From Pseudomonadota bacterium (GTDB lineage Bacteria > Pseudomonadota > Gammaproteobacteria > Burkholderiales > Thiobacillaceae), in the NCBI GenBank assembly GCA_021811235.1, contig JAJZPG010000003.1, forward strand, positions 5,192 to 69,191: 64,000 bases of DNA. Direction: 5' to 3'. The position numbers and the translations under genes were made by a program. Positions within the stretch are counted from its first letter, which is position 1. Each line of letters starts with the position of its first letter. Of the stretch, positions 25,520-36,887 are shown one piece after another. The notes below the pieces were generated by a model. It saw nothing but the letters and a program-made list of their open reading frames with translations, was not told the DNA's origin and did no database searches.

Positions 25520-26617
25520 TCAGAACAGCTCTTCTTCCAGTGTCCGGTAAACGAAATTGGCGTTGATCCAGTGGTTGAGTTCGTACAGCGGCCAGGACTC
25601 GAATTCCTGGATGCCGGACTGGCGCACGGCGTCCTGCAATGACTGTCCCTGCTGAATGGCAGCACGCATTTTATCGGTCAGCGTGTCCACGTAGCGGCGC
25701 GTGCTGGCGACCATCGCGAACGGCGGCGTTTGCGGCGCGCCATGGCCGGGCACCATCAGCGCGACATCCGGAAAATGCTGTTTCATCCAGTCCTGCATGG
25801 TATCCATGTCGTGCAGGTGGCCGTCGCCGATGTAGGTGACCCGGCCGTTGAAGGCCAGGTCGGAAATCCACAGGATGCGGTCTTCCTTCTGCCACATCAC
25901 CAGGTCGCCATGCGAGTGATGGAAACCCGTGTCATAGATTTCGAAGGTTTTTCCACCCAGCTTGATCGTGAGCTGCGCCGGGTTGCCGCCGCCGATCAGG
26001 AGGTCGGGCACCACGGCCTGGAAATGCTTCATTTCCCGGGGCAGGAAAACCTTGCGGTAGGCGACCGAGCGTTCGATGGTGGGCGAATAGGCATACGCCT
26101 CCGTGCCGACATGGCTGACCACCTGGATGCCGGGAATACTGGCGAAGGCGGACGCGCCGTAGTAATGATCGGGGTGGGCGTGGGAGATGACCAGATAGCG
26201 GATGGGCTTCTTCGTGACGGTGCGGATGGAGGCGATCATGCGTCTGGCGAGGGCGGGCGTGCCCAGCGCATCCAGTACCACGACGCCGTCGCGGGTGACG
26301 ATGAATCCTGCATTGCCGTTGAAGCCGCGGTTGACGCCGTCCACCTCGGCAATGTTGCCAAAGAAGAAATACGTGTCCGGCGCGATTTTGTAATAAGGCA
26401 ACGGCTTGGTGTCGGGGTCCTTTGCATCGACGCGGAAAACGGGCGGTCGCGGGCTGTTGACGGCTTGCTTCGGCATGTAAGCCTGCGCGGGATCGGTGCC
26501 GAATTGCTGGTTGATGTCGGCCCCTTCCAGCGGTGGCACGTCCAGGGGGACCAGCTTGGCGGCAGAAACGGCAACGGGCAACAGCAGGCCAAGCAGCAAG
26601 GCGATGACGCGCATCAT
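25520..26617 (-). CDS. exported MBL-fold metallohydrolase
   Basis: A 365-residue periplasmic metallo-beta-lactamase-fold enzyme. The signal peptide ends about VSAA. The zinc motif HAHPDH lies in LVISHAHPDHYYGA near residue 150, with further ligands in FHHSHGDLVMW and the Asp of ISDLAFNG and a late VPGHGAP. It resembles the SoxH/quinoprotein-relay group of periplasmic MBL proteins; the substrate is not known. AGGAG lies two bases before the ATG at 26617 and five before the ATG at 26614, so the second may be the real start. It follows typA on the same strand but beyond a large palindrome. Confidence 0.88.
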   Translation of the reverse strand: MMRVIALLLGLLLPVAVSAAKLVPLDVPPLEGADINQQFGTDPAQAYMPKQAVNSPRPPVFRVDAKDPDTKPLPYYKIAPDTYFFFGNIAEVDGVNRGFNGNAGFIVTRDGVVVLDALGTPALARRMIASIRTVTKKPIRYLVISHAHPDHYYGASAFASIPGIQVVSHVGTEAYAYSPTIERSVAYRKVFLPREMKHFQAVVPDLLIGGGNPAQLTIKLGGKTFEIYDTGFHHSHGDLVMWQKEDRILWISDLAFNGRVTYIGDGHLHDMDTMQDWMKQHFPDVALMVPGHGAPQTPPFAMVASTRRYVDTLTDKMRAAIQQGQSLQDAVRQSGIQEFESWPLYELNHWINANFVYRTLEEELF

Positions 26618-26796
26618 GTCTCCTCTCAATTTATGGGTTTTCGGTCAGGCTGGCGGGTATTTTGAGAGGAATCCCGACATTCACAAATGGAACAAACAGC
26701 CCTCTTCCGGAGGCCGAAACCCGGATCGGGGTACGGGCATGTTGGGTGCGGCTGGGACGGGTAGCGTGGACGGGCCTGCGGATGCCCCCGACAAGC

Positions 26797-26822
26797 AACG
26801 GGGCCGCAATTGCGGCCCCGTT
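26797..26822 (-). terminator. perfect 26-bp GC-rich palindrome, likely typA terminator
   Basis: AACGGGGCCGCAA is followed exactly by its reverse complement, centred on AATT, 26 bases beyond the typA stop. There is only a weak T tract on either side, so it may be a bidirectional or RNA-stabilising hairpin and not a strong terminator. Confidence 0.5.
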
Positions 26823-26847
26823 GGGTGCGGCACGATCGTAGTGGGGC

Positions 26848-28680
<1,833 letters not shown>

Positions 28681-28710
28681 GATGGGGGTCCGGATTGCGG
28701 GAAACCCGGC

Positions 28711-28716
28711 ATTGTA
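28711..28716 (-). promoter_or_regulatory. -10 element for typA
   Basis: TACAAT on the minus strand, 31 bases before the typA ATG. No good -35 at the right distance. Confidence 0.4.
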
Positions 28717-28734
28717 GCATGGTTGCTTGACTAA

Positions 28735-29988
28735 TTATTGTGCAAGCGGGTGGGCCGCCAGCCGGGCGTCGATACGGTCGATGAGCTTTTGGTAGCGTGG
28801 CCCGCCGACCGGACCGAAGCGGCGGTCGAATTCGGCTTCCGGCATGAATTCCGGCAGGTCGCGGAAGTCCGGCAGCAGGTCCGCATCGTTGCGGGCGTCG
28901 GCCAGGCGTTGCCGGACCTGTGCCGCCGATTCGCCGATGGCGCGTTCGCCCAGCCGTACCCCGGCGCGGTTGGCGGCAAGATCGGTGAAGCTGAATCCGG
29001 AGCCCTTGTCGGCATCCTCTTCTTCCTTGATCAGGCCGATGGCATTGGCCAGCCGGCTGCCGCCGTTGACGGCAAGCGCGGCGGAAATCACGAAATGCTC
29101 GGCGAAATCGCGCCGCCCGTGCAGCGAGAGCAGCACGCGCGGGGCGCGGCGGATCGAACGGCCATCGCCTTCCAGCAGTTTGGGCAGGCTGATGCTGGAC
29201 AGATAGGCGGCGAGCGCAGTGAGCGCGGCGCGGTTTTCTCCGGCCGCATCTCCGCTGCCCTGCGCGTGGGCGAACAGGGGCGCCATGACGTGCACCAGCG
29301 GTACCGTGCTGCCGCGCGCATGGGGCTTCAGCAGGGCGTCCAGCCGTTCGGCATAGGCCAGCATGCGTGCCTGGTCCTCCGGCGCGATCAGCAGTTCAGC
29401 GCTTTTGCGCTCAAGCTGGGTCAGCAGGGCAGGGCGCCAGCGGTAGTCCAGGGTGGCCTGGTTTTCGTCGAAACTCACCTGGGAAAAGGCATCGGCCAGC
29501 GCGGCGTAGGCCTCGTCGCGGCGCAGCCAGCGGTGTGCCAGACGGGCCGTCCAGTCGGCCAGCGCCCCCGGCAGCGGCAGGCTCCCCAGCTGCAGGCCCT
29601 GGATCCGCACGCCGCCGGGCACCTCGGCGACTTCGGCGGTGAGGTTGAGATAGCGTCCGAACGGGTTGCGCGGAACGGCCAGGGTCGCGGTGAGGGTGGC
29701 GGTGCCGGGCGTGAGTTCGGCAGCGATGCCGGTGACACGATGCAATTCAACCGCGTAATTGAGCAGGCGATTGAGCTCGGCCTCGTCGAGCTGGATGCTG
29801 TGGACCACGTCGGGCGTCTGCCGGCGCGGGTCGTGCTTCTGGAACAGCGACTTGATCCAGGCCAGATCGGTGCGGCGGAATTCGGCCGGCGGCTCGATCG
29901 CCGGCGCGTCGTCGAGCAGCAGCCAGGGCAGCACGGTGATCCCCGCCAGCATCGCAAACAGCGCGCCCCAGGCAAACAATCGTCTCAT
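28735..29988 (-). CDS. exported or membrane-anchored hypothetical protein, 417 aa
   Basis: I do not recognise this family by name. Residues 1-26 are a signal peptide or signal anchor (MRRLFAWGALFAMLAGITVLPWLLL). The rest has no membrane span and looks like alternating beta and helical segments. An N-terminal part resembles a lipid- or hydrophobic-ligand beta domain (TPGTATLTATLAVPRNPFGRYL). A C-terminal half with FTDLAANRAGVRLGE is reminiscent of secreted proteins with an Asp/Asn-rich helix. There are no cysteines. It is one base from the haemoglobin gene on the same strand, so they are likely co-transcribed. Confidence 0.75.
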   Translation of the reverse strand: MRRLFAWGALFAMLAGITVLPWLLLDDAPAIEPPAEFRRTDLAWIKSLFQKHDPRRQTPDVVHSIQLDEAELNRLLNYAVELHRVTGIAAELTPGTATLTATLAVPRNPFGRYLNLTAEVAEVPGGVRIQGLQLGSLPLPGALADWTARLAHRWLRRDEAYAALADAFSQVSFDENQATLDYRWRPALLTQLERKSAELLIAPEDQARMLAYAERLDALLKPHARGSTVPLVHVMAPLFAHAQGSGDAAGENRAALTALAAYLSSISLPKLLEGDGRSIRRAPRVLLSLHGRRDFAEHFVISAALAVNGGSRLANAIGLIKEEEDADKGSGFSFTDLAANRAGVRLGERAIGESAAQVRQRLADARNDADLLPDFRDLPEFMPEAEFDRRFGPVGGPRYQKLIDRIDARLAAHPLAQ

Positions 29989-29989
29989 G

Positions 29990-30370
29990 TCACTGCGGCT
30001 GGTTGCGCATGAAATCGGCGGTCTTGAAGAACGCCGCGGTCAGTTCCTGCTGCATCGCGGGATCCACGCCCACGTCCTGCATCGCACGGATCATGCAGCC
30101 CATCCACTGGTCGCGCTCGCCCTCGCCGATGGCGAACGGCAGGTGGCGGCGGCGCAGGAAGGGATGGCCGAAGCGGTCGGTGTATTCCGGCGGCCCGCCG
30201 GTCCAGCCGGAGAGAAACCAGAAAAGCTTGTTGCGCGATTCTTCGAGATCGGCCGGATGCAGCTTGCGGATGCCGTAGTAATCGGGATCCTCGTCCATCA
30301 GGTCGTAGAAGCGATCGACCAGTTTGCGGATCACCTCGGCGCCGCCGAGGCGTTCGTAGTGCGTCTGCAT
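29990..30370 (-). CDS. group II truncated haemoglobin
   Basis: A 126-residue 2/2 globin. YERLGGAEVIRKLVDRFYDLM is the A-B helix region of group II truncated globins. FLSGWTGGPPEYTDRFGHPFLRRRH holds the group-typical Trp and Gly and the proximal His before LPFAIG. Such proteins bind oxygen or nitric oxide in the cytoplasm. The ATG at 30370 was chosen because the open frame upstream is only antisense to purT. It lies two bases from purT on the same strand. Confidence 0.92.
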   Translation of the reverse strand: MQTHYERLGGAEVIRKLVDRFYDLMDEDPDYYGIRKLHPADLEESRNKLFWFLSGWTGGPPEYTDRFGHPFLRRRHLPFAIGEGERDQWMGCMIRAMQDVGVDPAMQQELTAAFFKTADFMRNQPQ

Positions 30371-30372
30371 GC

Positions 30373-31569
30373 TTATTCCTTCACGGGGTGGACGGTTGCG
30401 GCTGCGGATTTGGCGAGGCTGCGTGCGGCGTCGGTCGAGTCGGCCGTGGCGAGCGCCACGCCCATGCGGCGGCGCGTGAAAGCCTCGGGCTTGCCGAACA
30501 GACGCAGGTCGACACCGGGCGTGCGCAGGGCGGCATCGACGCCGTCGAAGGCGATGCCGGCCGCATCCATGCCGCCGTAGATCACCGCCGAGGCGCCGGG
30601 TTCGCGCAGGCGGACGTCGACCGGCAGGCCGAGGATGGCGCGCGCGTGCAATTCGAATTCGTTCAGCCGCTGCGTCGCCATCGTCACCATGCCGGTGTCG
30701 TGCGGGCGCGGGCTGACTTCGGAGAACCATACCTGATCGCCCTTGACGAAGAGTTCGACGCCGAAGAGGCCGCGTCCGCCGAGGTTGCCGGTGACGGCGG
30801 CGGCGATTTCCTGCGCGCGTGCGAGCGCGGCGGCGGACATGGCCTGCGGCTGCCACGATTCGACGTAATCGCCCTTCACCTGCACGTGCCCGATGGGCTC
30901 GCAGAAGTGCGTCTCGACCTGGCCCGAGGCGCCGAGCGCGCGCACGGTCAGCAAGGTGACCTCGTAGTCGAAGTCGATCACCCCTTCGACGATGACGCGA
31001 CCCTTGTGCACGCGGCCGCCCGCCGCGGCATAGTCCCAGGCGGCGGCCAGTTCGCTCGCGTCGTCGATCCGCGACTGCCCCTTGCCGGACGACGACATCA
31101 CCGGTTTGACGATCACCGGATAGCCCAGTTTTCCAGCGGCGGCACTCATGTCGGGGAGGCTGTCGGCGAACACGTAGGGCGAGGTCGGCAAACCCAGCGT
31201 TTCGGCGGCCAGCCGGCGGATGCCTTCGCGGTTCATGGTGAGGTTGGCGGCGCGCGCAGTGGGGATGACCTCGGCCAGCCCGGCGGCCTCGATCTCGAGC
31301 AGGGTTTCGGTCGCGATGGCCTCGATCTCCGGCACCACCAGATGCGGCTTCTCTTTCTCGATCAGCGCGCGCAGCGCCCGGCCGTCGCTCATGTCGATGA
31401 CGTGGGCGCGATGCGCCACCTGATGGCCGGGGGCGTCTGCATAGCGATCGACCGCGATGACCTCGACCCCCAGGCGCTGCAGCGCGATGATGACTTCCTT
31501 GCCGAGTTCGCCTGCGCCCAGCAGCATGACGCGGGTGGCGGAAGGGGAGAGCGGGGTGCCGAGACGCAT
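30373..31569 (-). CDS. purT: formate-dependent GAR transformylase PurT
   Basis: A 398-residue ATP-grasp enzyme that makes formylglycinamide ribonucleotide from formate, ATP and GAR, the folate-independent third step of purine synthesis. An N-terminal nucleotide-binding start [13 protein letters not shown] is followed by [13 protein letters not shown], the ATP-grasp segment [13 protein letters not shown] near 157-169, and [14 protein letters not shown]. The length is normal. It heads the purT-globin-hypothetical run. Confidence 0.96.
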   Translation of the reverse strand: MRLGTPLSPSATRVMLLGAGELGKEVIIALQRLGVEVIAVDRYADAPGHQVAHRAHVIDMSDGRALRALIEKEKPHLVVPEIEAIATETLLEIEAAGLAEVIPTARAANLTMNREGIRRLAAETLGLPTSPYVFADSLPDMSAAAGKLGYPVIVKPVMSSSGKGQSRIDDASELAAAWDYAAAGGRVHKGRVIVEGVIDFDYEVTLLTVRALGASGQVETHFCEPIGHVQVKGDYVESWQPQAMSAAALARAQEIAAAVTGNLGGRGLFGVELFVKGDQVWFSEVSPRPHDTGMVTMATQRLNEFELHARAILGLPVDVRLREPGASAVIYGGMDAAGIAFDGVDAALRTPGVDLRLFGKPEAFTRRRMGVALATADSTDAARSLAKSAAATVHPVKE

Positions 31570-31609
31570 GGGAGGATCCTGACAGGCAAAAATCCGATTT
31601 TACCGTGGC

Positions 31610-33196
31610 CTACAGCTGTTCCTCGATCGGCAGCGCCTGCAGCACGCGCAGGAGGCCGCGCTGGATCGGCGTGGTCTCGGGCTCGACGTCGAAGACGCGT
31701 TCGCGTCCTTCGTGGACATCGTGCCACTGCAGGCGTTTTGTCACCTGCTTGCCGTCGGTTTCGACGATGAGGCGCGGTCGGTAGCTGCGCTCGGGGCGCG
31801 CTGCGTCCTCGGCGATGGCGGTGACCTGGCGCGCCAGATCGGGCGAATGGATGACCAGACCCATTTCGGTGTTGAGCAAGGCCGAGCGCGGATCGAAATT
31901 GAAGCTGCCGATGAACACGTGCTCGTCGTCGAACACGAAGGTCTTGGCGTGCAGGCTGGCGCGCGACGAGCCGCTGCCGAGGTCGCGCAGGCGGCCGCCG
32001 GTGGGTTCGGCCACCGGTTTCAGCTCGTACAGGCCGACGCCGGCTTCCAGCAGCGGGATGCGGTAGTTGGCGTAGCCGGCGTGCACCACCGGCACGTCGC
32101 TGGCGGCATAGGCGTTGGTCAGCACGTCGACCCGCACCCCTTGGCTGCGCCAGTACTCGAAATAGGCCATGCCGGTGGCGCCGGGCACGAAATAGGGCGA
32201 GACGATCAGCGCACGGCGGGTGGGGTCGACCCATAATCCGGCGAGCTGGCCGATCAGCAGCCTGGACGGCGATTTGCTGGGCTTCAGCACTTTTTCCGGC
32301 GGGTCGACGATGAGATCGGCGTGAGCGAGGAGCCAGGGGGTCTTCCCGGCCAGCAGCGCAGGGATGGGGTCGGCGGCGGTCAGCGCACGGCCGTAGTCGC
32401 TGCCGAGCTGTTCGCTGCGAAACCGCTGCAGGAAGCGGCGGGTGCGCTGCAGGCGGATGTCGCCGGGGTCGACCGGCAGAGCCGAGGCGGGCACTGCCGC
32501 CGCGCTGTTCCAGTACTGGTCGAAGGATTTCGACAATGCGTCGACGATGGCACCGGCGGCGGCGACGTCGAGATCGACGAAGGCGAGATCGTGGTGGGCG
32601 TCGAAATATTCGTCGCCGATGTTGCGCCCGCCGGTGATGCCGAGCTGGTTGTCGGCGATGAAGGCCTTGTTGTGCATGCGGCGGTTGAGGCGGACGCTTT
32701 CGCGCAGTGCCTGCCACGCCTTCACGAAAAGATTGGTGCTGCGGGTATGGAAGGGGTTGAACAGGCGCACCTGGATGTTGGGATGCGCATTCAGCGTCGC
32801 GAGCCGGAGTTCCTTGTCGGCGGTGTCGATGTCGTCGATCAGCACGCGCACGCGCACGCCGCGTTCGGCCGCGGCCAGCAGGGCGGCTGCAACCAGCTTG
32901 CCGGTGGTGTCGTTGTGGAACAGGTAGGACTGCACGTCGAGCGTGCGGGTGGCGCGTTGCGCCAGCGATAGCCGGGCGGCGAGCGCGGCATGCCCGCCGT
33001 GGAGCAGGTGAAAGCCCGATTCGCCCGGTGGAATGTGCGCCGTCAGCTGGGTTTTCAGGGGCGTCTCGTCATGATTCGAGGCGGCGTGCGAAGGTGGGCG
33101 TGCGGTGTCGAGCTTGAGCGTGGGCGCGCAGCCTGCGAGCGTCAGCAGCCCGGCGAGGACAGCGAGGCGGACGAGCGGCTCAGGCGATATTCTCAT
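31610..33196 (-). CDS. phospholipase D-family cardiolipin synthase (ClsC-like)
   Basis: A 528-residue lipoprotein of the phospholipase D superfamily. After MRISPEPLVRLAV and a hydrophobic run comes the lipobox LAGC. Two HKD motifs are complete: HNKAFIAD with GGRNIGDEYFDA, and HAKTFVFD with GSFNFDPRS. Its layout matches ClsC/YmdC-type enzymes, which join phospholipids to make cardiolipin. The start at 33196 places the signal at the N-terminus and overlaps the end of ampD by 17 bases. Confidence 0.9.
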   Translation of the reverse strand: MRISPEPLVRLAVLAGLLTLAGCAPTLKLDTARPPSHAASNHDETPLKTQLTAHIPPGESGFHLLHGGHAALAARLSLAQRATRTLDVQSYLFHNDTTGKLVAAALLAAAERGVRVRVLIDDIDTADKELRLATLNAHPNIQVRLFNPFHTRSTNLFVKAWQALRESVRLNRRMHNKAFIADNQLGITGGRNIGDEYFDAHHDLAFVDLDVAAAGAIVDALSKSFDQYWNSAAAVPASALPVDPGDIRLQRTRRFLQRFRSEQLGSDYGRALTAADPIPALLAGKTPWLLAHADLIVDPPEKVLKPSKSPSRLLIGQLAGLWVDPTRRALIVSPYFVPGATGMAYFEYWRSQGVRVDVLTNAYAASDVPVVHAGYANYRIPLLEAGVGLYELKPVAEPTGGRLRDLGSGSSRASLHAKTFVFDDEHVFIGSFNFDPRSALLNTEMGLVIHSPDLARQVTAIAEDAARPERSYRPRLIVETDGKQVTKRLQWHDVHEGRERVFDVEPETTPIQRGLLRVLQALPIEEQL

Positions 33197-33734
33197 CGAG
33201 CCGCTGCCAGGCGAAATGGGGGCCGGGATCGGTCTTGCGTCCCGGCGCAATGTCGCTGTGGCCGACCACGGCGCGGATCGGGTAGGCCTGCTTCAGGGTT
33301 TCCACCAGCGGGACCAGGGCCGCGTACTGGGCATCGGCAAACGGCAGGTCGTCGCTGCCCTCGAGCTCGATGCCGATGGAAAAGTCGTTGCAGCGTTCGC
33401 GCCCGTGCCAGCTCGATGCGCCGGCGTGCCAGGCGCGCAGCGTGCAGGGCACGAACTGGATCAGCGTGCCGTCGCGGCGGATGAAGAAATGCGCCGAGAC
33501 CTTGAGGCCGCGAATGCCCTGGTAATAGGGATGGGCGTCCCAGTCGAGCCGGTTGGTGAAGAGCTTGATCACCGCATCGCCGTCGAACACGCCGGGCGGC
33601 AGCGAGATGTTGTGGATGACGATGAGTTCGATCGCCGTGCCTTCCGGGCGCGCGTCGCAATTCGGCGAGGGCAGCTGTATCGCAGCGGGCAGCCAGCCAA
33701 GTGCATCGGGGGCGGGGAGGGTGGAAGGCGACAT
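33180..33734 (-). CDS. ampD: 1,6-anhydro-N-acetylmuramyl-L-alanine amidase AmpD
   Basis: A 184-residue cytoplasmic zinc amidase in peptidoglycan recycling. It has VIHNISLPPG with the first zinc His, VSAHFFIRRDGTLIQFV, AWHAGASSWHGRERCNDFSIGIELEG, and the final VGHSDIAPGRKTDPGPHF with the second His and the Asp ligand. No signal peptide, as expected for AmpD, unlike periplasmic AmiD. It diverges from hpt across 89 bases. Confidence 0.95.
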   Translation of the reverse strand: MSPSTLPAPDALGWLPAAIQLPSPNCDARPEGTAIELIVIHNISLPPGVFDGDAVIKLFTNRLDWDAHPYYQGIRGLKVSAHFFIRRDGTLIQFVPCTLRAWHAGASSWHGRERCNDFSIGIELEGSDDLPFADAQYAALVPLVETLKQAYPIRAVVGHSDIAPGRKTDPGPHFAWQRLDENIA

Positions 33735-33823
33735 GGGAGAAGCTTACTCGACCGGTGCGCAGTCTGGAAACATCGGCGTCGAGGGCTTAGACTGCCGGCT
33801 TTTGCCGATTCCATTTCCCTCCC

Positions 33824-34369
33824 ATGACCCCGCACGAAGCACAACATTTGCTGGATGACGCCGAGTGCGTCGCGAGCGCGGAGACGGTGCAGACCGCGCT
33901 CGACCGGCTGGCGGGCGAGATCGCCACGGTACTGGCCGGCGAGTTTCCGCTGGTGCTGCCGGTGATGGGCGGGGCGGTGGTGTTTGCCGGCCAGCTCCTG
34001 CCGCGGCTGAATTTTCCGCTCGAATTCGACTACCTGCATGTGACGCGCTACCGCGACAAGACCCGGGGCGGAGACATGGAATGGCGGGTGCTGCCGGGCA
34101 AGAACGTGGCGGGTCGCACCGTGCTGGTGCTCGACGACATCCTGGACGAGGGCGAGACGCTGGCGGCGATCCGCGACAAGCTCGTGGAGATGGGGGCGGC
34201 GCGCGTGTGGTCGGCCGTGCTGACCGACAAGGCCAACGGCCTCGCCAAGCCGATCCGCGCCGATTTCGTCGGGCTGGACGTGCCGGATCGCTACGTGTTC
34301 GGCTGCGGCATGGACGCCTACGGTCTGTGGCGCAACCTGCCCGCAATCTATGCCTTGAAGGAAACATGA
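33824..34369 (+). CDS. hpt: hypoxanthine phosphoribosyltransferase
   Basis: A 181-residue type I phosphoribosyltransferase that turns hypoxanthine (and perhaps guanine) and PRPP into the nucleotide. LPVMGGAVVFAGQL is the pyrophosphate loop and VLVLDDILDEGETL the PRPP-binding motif near 108-121. FVGLDVPDRYVFGCGMD is typical of the family. It lies one base before the thioinosine phosphorylase gene, whose product would be its substrate, so the two form a salvage unit. Confidence 0.93.
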   Translation: MTPHEAQHLLDDAECVASAETVQTALDRLAGEIATVLAGEFPLVLPVMGGAVVFAGQLLPRLNFPLEFDYLHVTRYRDKTRGGDMEWRVLPGKNVAGRTVLVLDDILDEGETLAAIRDKLVEMGAARVWSAVLTDKANGLAKPIRADFVGLDVPDRYVFGCGMDAYGLWRNLPAIYALKET

Positions 34370-34370
34370 C

Positions 34371-35132
34371 ATGTTGGGAATCATCGGCGGCACCGGGCTG
34401 ACCCAGCTCGCCAATCTGGAAATCACGCATCGCAAGGTGGCGCGCACCCCCTGGGGCGAACCCTCGGGCGCGCTCACCTTCGGCCGCATCTGCGGACAGG
34501 AAGTGATCTTCCTGGCGCGCCACGGCTACGGCCACACCATTCCGCCGCACGAGGTGAACTACCGCGCCAACCTGTGGGCGCTGAAGGACCATGGCGTCGA
34601 CCGCGTGGTCTCGGTGGCGACCGTGGGCGGCATACACCGCGAACTGATCCCCGGCACCCTGGTCATTCCCGACCAGATCATCGACTACACGCACAGCCGG
34701 GGGGCCACGTATTTCGTACAGAGCGACAAACCGGTCACCCATCTCGATTTCACCTATCCCTACTGCGACGCCATGCGCGCCGCGCTGTTGCAGGCGGCGG
34801 CCAGCGCCGGCATCCGCCTGCGCGACGGCGGCGTCTACGGGGCCGTGCAGGGCCCGCGCCTGGAGACGGCCGCCGAGATCAACCGCATGGAGCGCGACGG
34901 TGCCGACATGGTCGGCATGACCGGCATGCCGGAAGCCTATCTGGCGCGCGAACTGGGGCTCTGCTATGCGACGGTGGGCGTCGTGGTGAATCATGCGGCG
35001 GGCCGCGGCCTGTCGGCCGACGGCATCCAGATGGGGGAGATCCAGGCGGTGGTGGGCGAGGTGATGCTGCAGGTGCGACATCTGCTCGAACAGCTGGTGA
35101 CCAACGACGCAGCCGGCCTGTGTACCTTCTGA
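34371..35132 (+). CDS. S-methyl-5'-thioinosine phosphorylase (MTAP/PNP family)
   Basis: A 253-residue trimeric purine nucleoside phosphorylase-family enzyme. It has MLGIIGGTGL at the start, LARHGYGHTIPPHEVNYRANLWAL, QGPRLETAAEI, and MVGMTGMPEAYLARELGLCYATV. Related enzymes in pseudomonads split methylthioinosine to hypoxanthine and methylthioribose-1-phosphate. The neighbour hpt fits that use, since it recycles hypoxanthine. The alternative is 5'-methylthioadenosine phosphorylase; the base specificity residue cannot be fixed without alignment. Confidence 0.88.
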   Translation: MLGIIGGTGLTQLANLEITHRKVARTPWGEPSGALTFGRICGQEVIFLARHGYGHTIPPHEVNYRANLWALKDHGVDRVVSVATVGGIHRELIPGTLVIPDQIIDYTHSRGATYFVQSDKPVTHLDFTYPYCDAMRAALLQAAASAGIRLRDGGVYGAVQGPRLETAAEINRMERDGADMVGMTGMPEAYLARELGLCYATVGVVVNHAAGRGLSADGIQMGEIQAVVGEVMLQVRHLLEQLVTNDAAGLCTF

Positions 35133-35154
35133 GCGTGTGCATGAAACGGACCCG

Positions 35155-35877
35155 ATGAAGCTCTATCGCGCCCTGCAGTCGCAGGGATTCGGCTCGCGCA
35201 AGGGATGCATGGCGCAGGTTCGGGCGGGCGCCGTCGCGGTCAATGGCACGGTCTGCGACGACCCCGAGGCCGAGGTCGATCCGGCGGGGCTGGAGCTGAC
35301 GCTCGACGGCGTCGCCTGGCGCTATCGCGAAAAGGCCTATGTGCTGATGCACAAGCCGGCCGGCTACGAGTGTTCGCATCATCCCAGCCACCATCCCAGC
35401 GTGTTCGGCCTGCTGCCGGGCCCCCTGCTGCAGCGCGGCGTGCAGTGCGTCGGGCGGCTCGACCAGGACACCACCGGCCTGCTGCTGTTCTCCGACGATG
35501 GCCAGTTCATCCATCGCATGATCTCGCCGAAAAAAGGCGTGGCCAAGGTCTATCTTGCACAGTGCGCCGAGCCGGTCACGGACGCCATGCTCGATGCCTT
35601 GCGCACGGGGGTGCAGCTCAACGACGAGCCGGCGCCGATCGCCGCGCTGGCGTGCGAGACCGTCGACCCGCACACGCTGCGGCTGACGCTGGCCGAGGGC
35701 AAGTACCACCAGGTCAAGCGCATGATCGCCGCGGCGGGCAACCGGGTCGATGCGCTGCATCGCGAGTCGGTCGGCGCGTTTGCCCTGCCGGCCGACCTGT
35801 CGCCCGGCAACTGGCGCTGGCTCGAGCCAGCTGAACTGCACCAACTGGAGCAAGCATGGCCATCCGCGAAGTCCTGA
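35155..35877 (+). CDS. rsuA: 16S rRNA pseudouridine-516 synthase RsuA
   Basis: A 240-residue RsuA-type pseudouridine synthase. An N-terminal S4 RNA-binding domain (about 1-50; [19 protein letters not shown]) precedes the catalytic domain with [14 protein letters not shown], whose Asp is the catalytic residue. [16 protein letters not shown] near 182 is the next conserved stretch. The start at 35155 (MKLYRAL) matches the family; an in-frame GTG at 35137 is less likely. It overlaps def by 22 bases. Confidence 0.92.
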   Translation: MKLYRALQSQGFGSRKGCMAQVRAGAVAVNGTVCDDPEAEVDPAGLELTLDGVAWRYREKAYVLMHKPAGYECSHHPSHHPSVFGLLPGPLLQRGVQCVGRLDQDTTGLLLFSDDGQFIHRMISPKKGVAKVYLAQCAEPVTDAMLDALRTGVQLNDEPAPIAALACETVDPHTLRLTLAEGKYHQVKRMIAAAGNRVDALHRESVGAFALPADLSPGNWRWLEPAELHQLEQAWPSAKS

Positions 35878-36389
35878 AGATGGGCGATCCGCGCCTGCTG
35901 GCGCCGGCGCGGCCGGTGGAGGATTTTGCCTCGCTCGACCTGGCACAGCTGATCGTCGACATGCACGACACCATGCGCGCCCTCAACGGCGCCGGCCTGG
36001 CGGCGCCGCAGATCGGCGTCGGCCTGCAGGTGGTGATCTTCGAGGTGAACGCCAATCCGCGCTATCCGGACGTCGATCAGGTGCCGTTCACGGTGCTCGT
36101 CAATCCGGTGCTCACGCCCTTGTCGGACGTCATGGAAGAGGGGTGGGAGGGGTGCCTGTCGGTGCCCGGGATGCGCGGGCTGGTGCCGCGCCATGCCGCC
36201 TTGCGCTACCAGGGCTTCGATGCGGCAGGCCAGCCCATCGACCGCAGCGTGAGCGGCTTCCATGCCCGCGTGGTGCAGCACGAGGTCGATCATCTGCACG
36301 GCATCCTCTACCCGATGCGCATCCGCGACCTGCGCTATTTCGGCTTTACCGATACCCTGTTTCCGGGGCAGAACCTGCAGGACGATTGA
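35856..36389 (+). CDS. def: peptide deformylase
   Basis: A 177-residue iron/zinc peptide deformylase that removes formyl from nascent N-terminal Met. All three signature motifs are present: [10 protein letters not shown] (about 47-56), EGCLSVPG with the Cys ligand, and QHEVDHLHG with both His ligands and the catalytic Glu. The ATG lies inside rsuA. The fmt gene often found beside def is not here, so this may be a second or differently placed copy. Confidence 0.96.
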   Translation: MAIREVLKMGDPRLLAPARPVEDFASLDLAQLIVDMHDTMRALNGAGLAAPQIGVGLQVVIFEVNANPRYPDVDQVPFTVLVNPVLTPLSDVMEEGWEGCLSVPGMRGLVPRHAALRYQGFDAAGQPIDRSVSGFHARVVQHEVDHLHGILYPMRIRDLRYFGFTDTLFPGQNLQDD

Positions 36390-36427
36390 CGGCTTTTCGA
36401 CGCTTTCGGGCACGCATTTAGCTTGTC

Positions 36428-36454
36428 TAAAGTTGTCCTTGTCCGCGCCGCTAA
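36428..36454 (+). promoter_or_regulatory. sigma-28 (FliA)-type promoter
   Basis: TAAAGTTG (36428-36435), exactly 11 bases, then GCCGCTAA (36447-36454). Against the sigma-28 consensus TAAAGTTT-N11-GCCGATAA this is 14 of 16 with the right spacing. It lies 49 bases before the FlaF-like gene, in the 114-base gap after def. Confidence 0.75.
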
Positions 36455-36503
36455 CCTGTAGCGTAAACGTGGGCGAGGTGCCCACGCACCAGCAAGGACA
36501 ACA

Positions 36504-36887
36504 ATGAGCCCGGAACACCCGATCCTGCAGGCCCAACGCAGTATCCGTCATGCCGACGTGATGTTGGGCGAAGCCGCCCAGCTCGACGACATCGCCGCCC
36601 AGTTGATGGCGGTGCAGCGGCACTGGAACGACCCCAGCCGCGCACTTCGTCTGGCGGCCGCGCTGGAGGCCAGCCGCAGCGTCTGGCATGCGATCCAGGG
36701 CGCGCTGGCGCAGGGCGCCCTGCCGCTGCCGTCCGATGTGCAGCACAACCTGCTGATCCTCTCGGTCTACGCCGACAGCAAGATCGGCACGTGCGAGGCC
36801 AACCCCGATGCCGACACCCTCGGCAGCCTGATCGCCCTGACGCGCACGCTGGCGGGCAGTCTCAAGGAATGGAGGGAAGCGGCATGA
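36504..36887 (+). CDS. FlaF-like flagellin regulator/secretion protein
   Basis: A 127-residue soluble, all-helical protein. Its layout and pattern (RALRLAAALEASRSVWHAIQ, then LPLPSDVQHNLLILSVYADS and LGSLIALTRTLAGSLKEW) resemble FlaF of alphaproteobacteria, which helps flagellin secretion and regulation. The likeness is by eye and partial. AAGGA at 36494-36498, five bases before the ATG, supports this start. Its sigma-28-type promoter fits a late flagellar gene, though no other flagellar gene lies nearby. Confidence 0.65.
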   Translation: MSPEHPILQAQRSIRHADVMLGEAAQLDDIAAQLMAVQRHWNDPSRALRLAAALEASRSVWHAIQGALAQGALPLPSDVQHNLLILSVYADSKIGTCEANPDADTLGSLIALTRTLAGSLKEWREAA

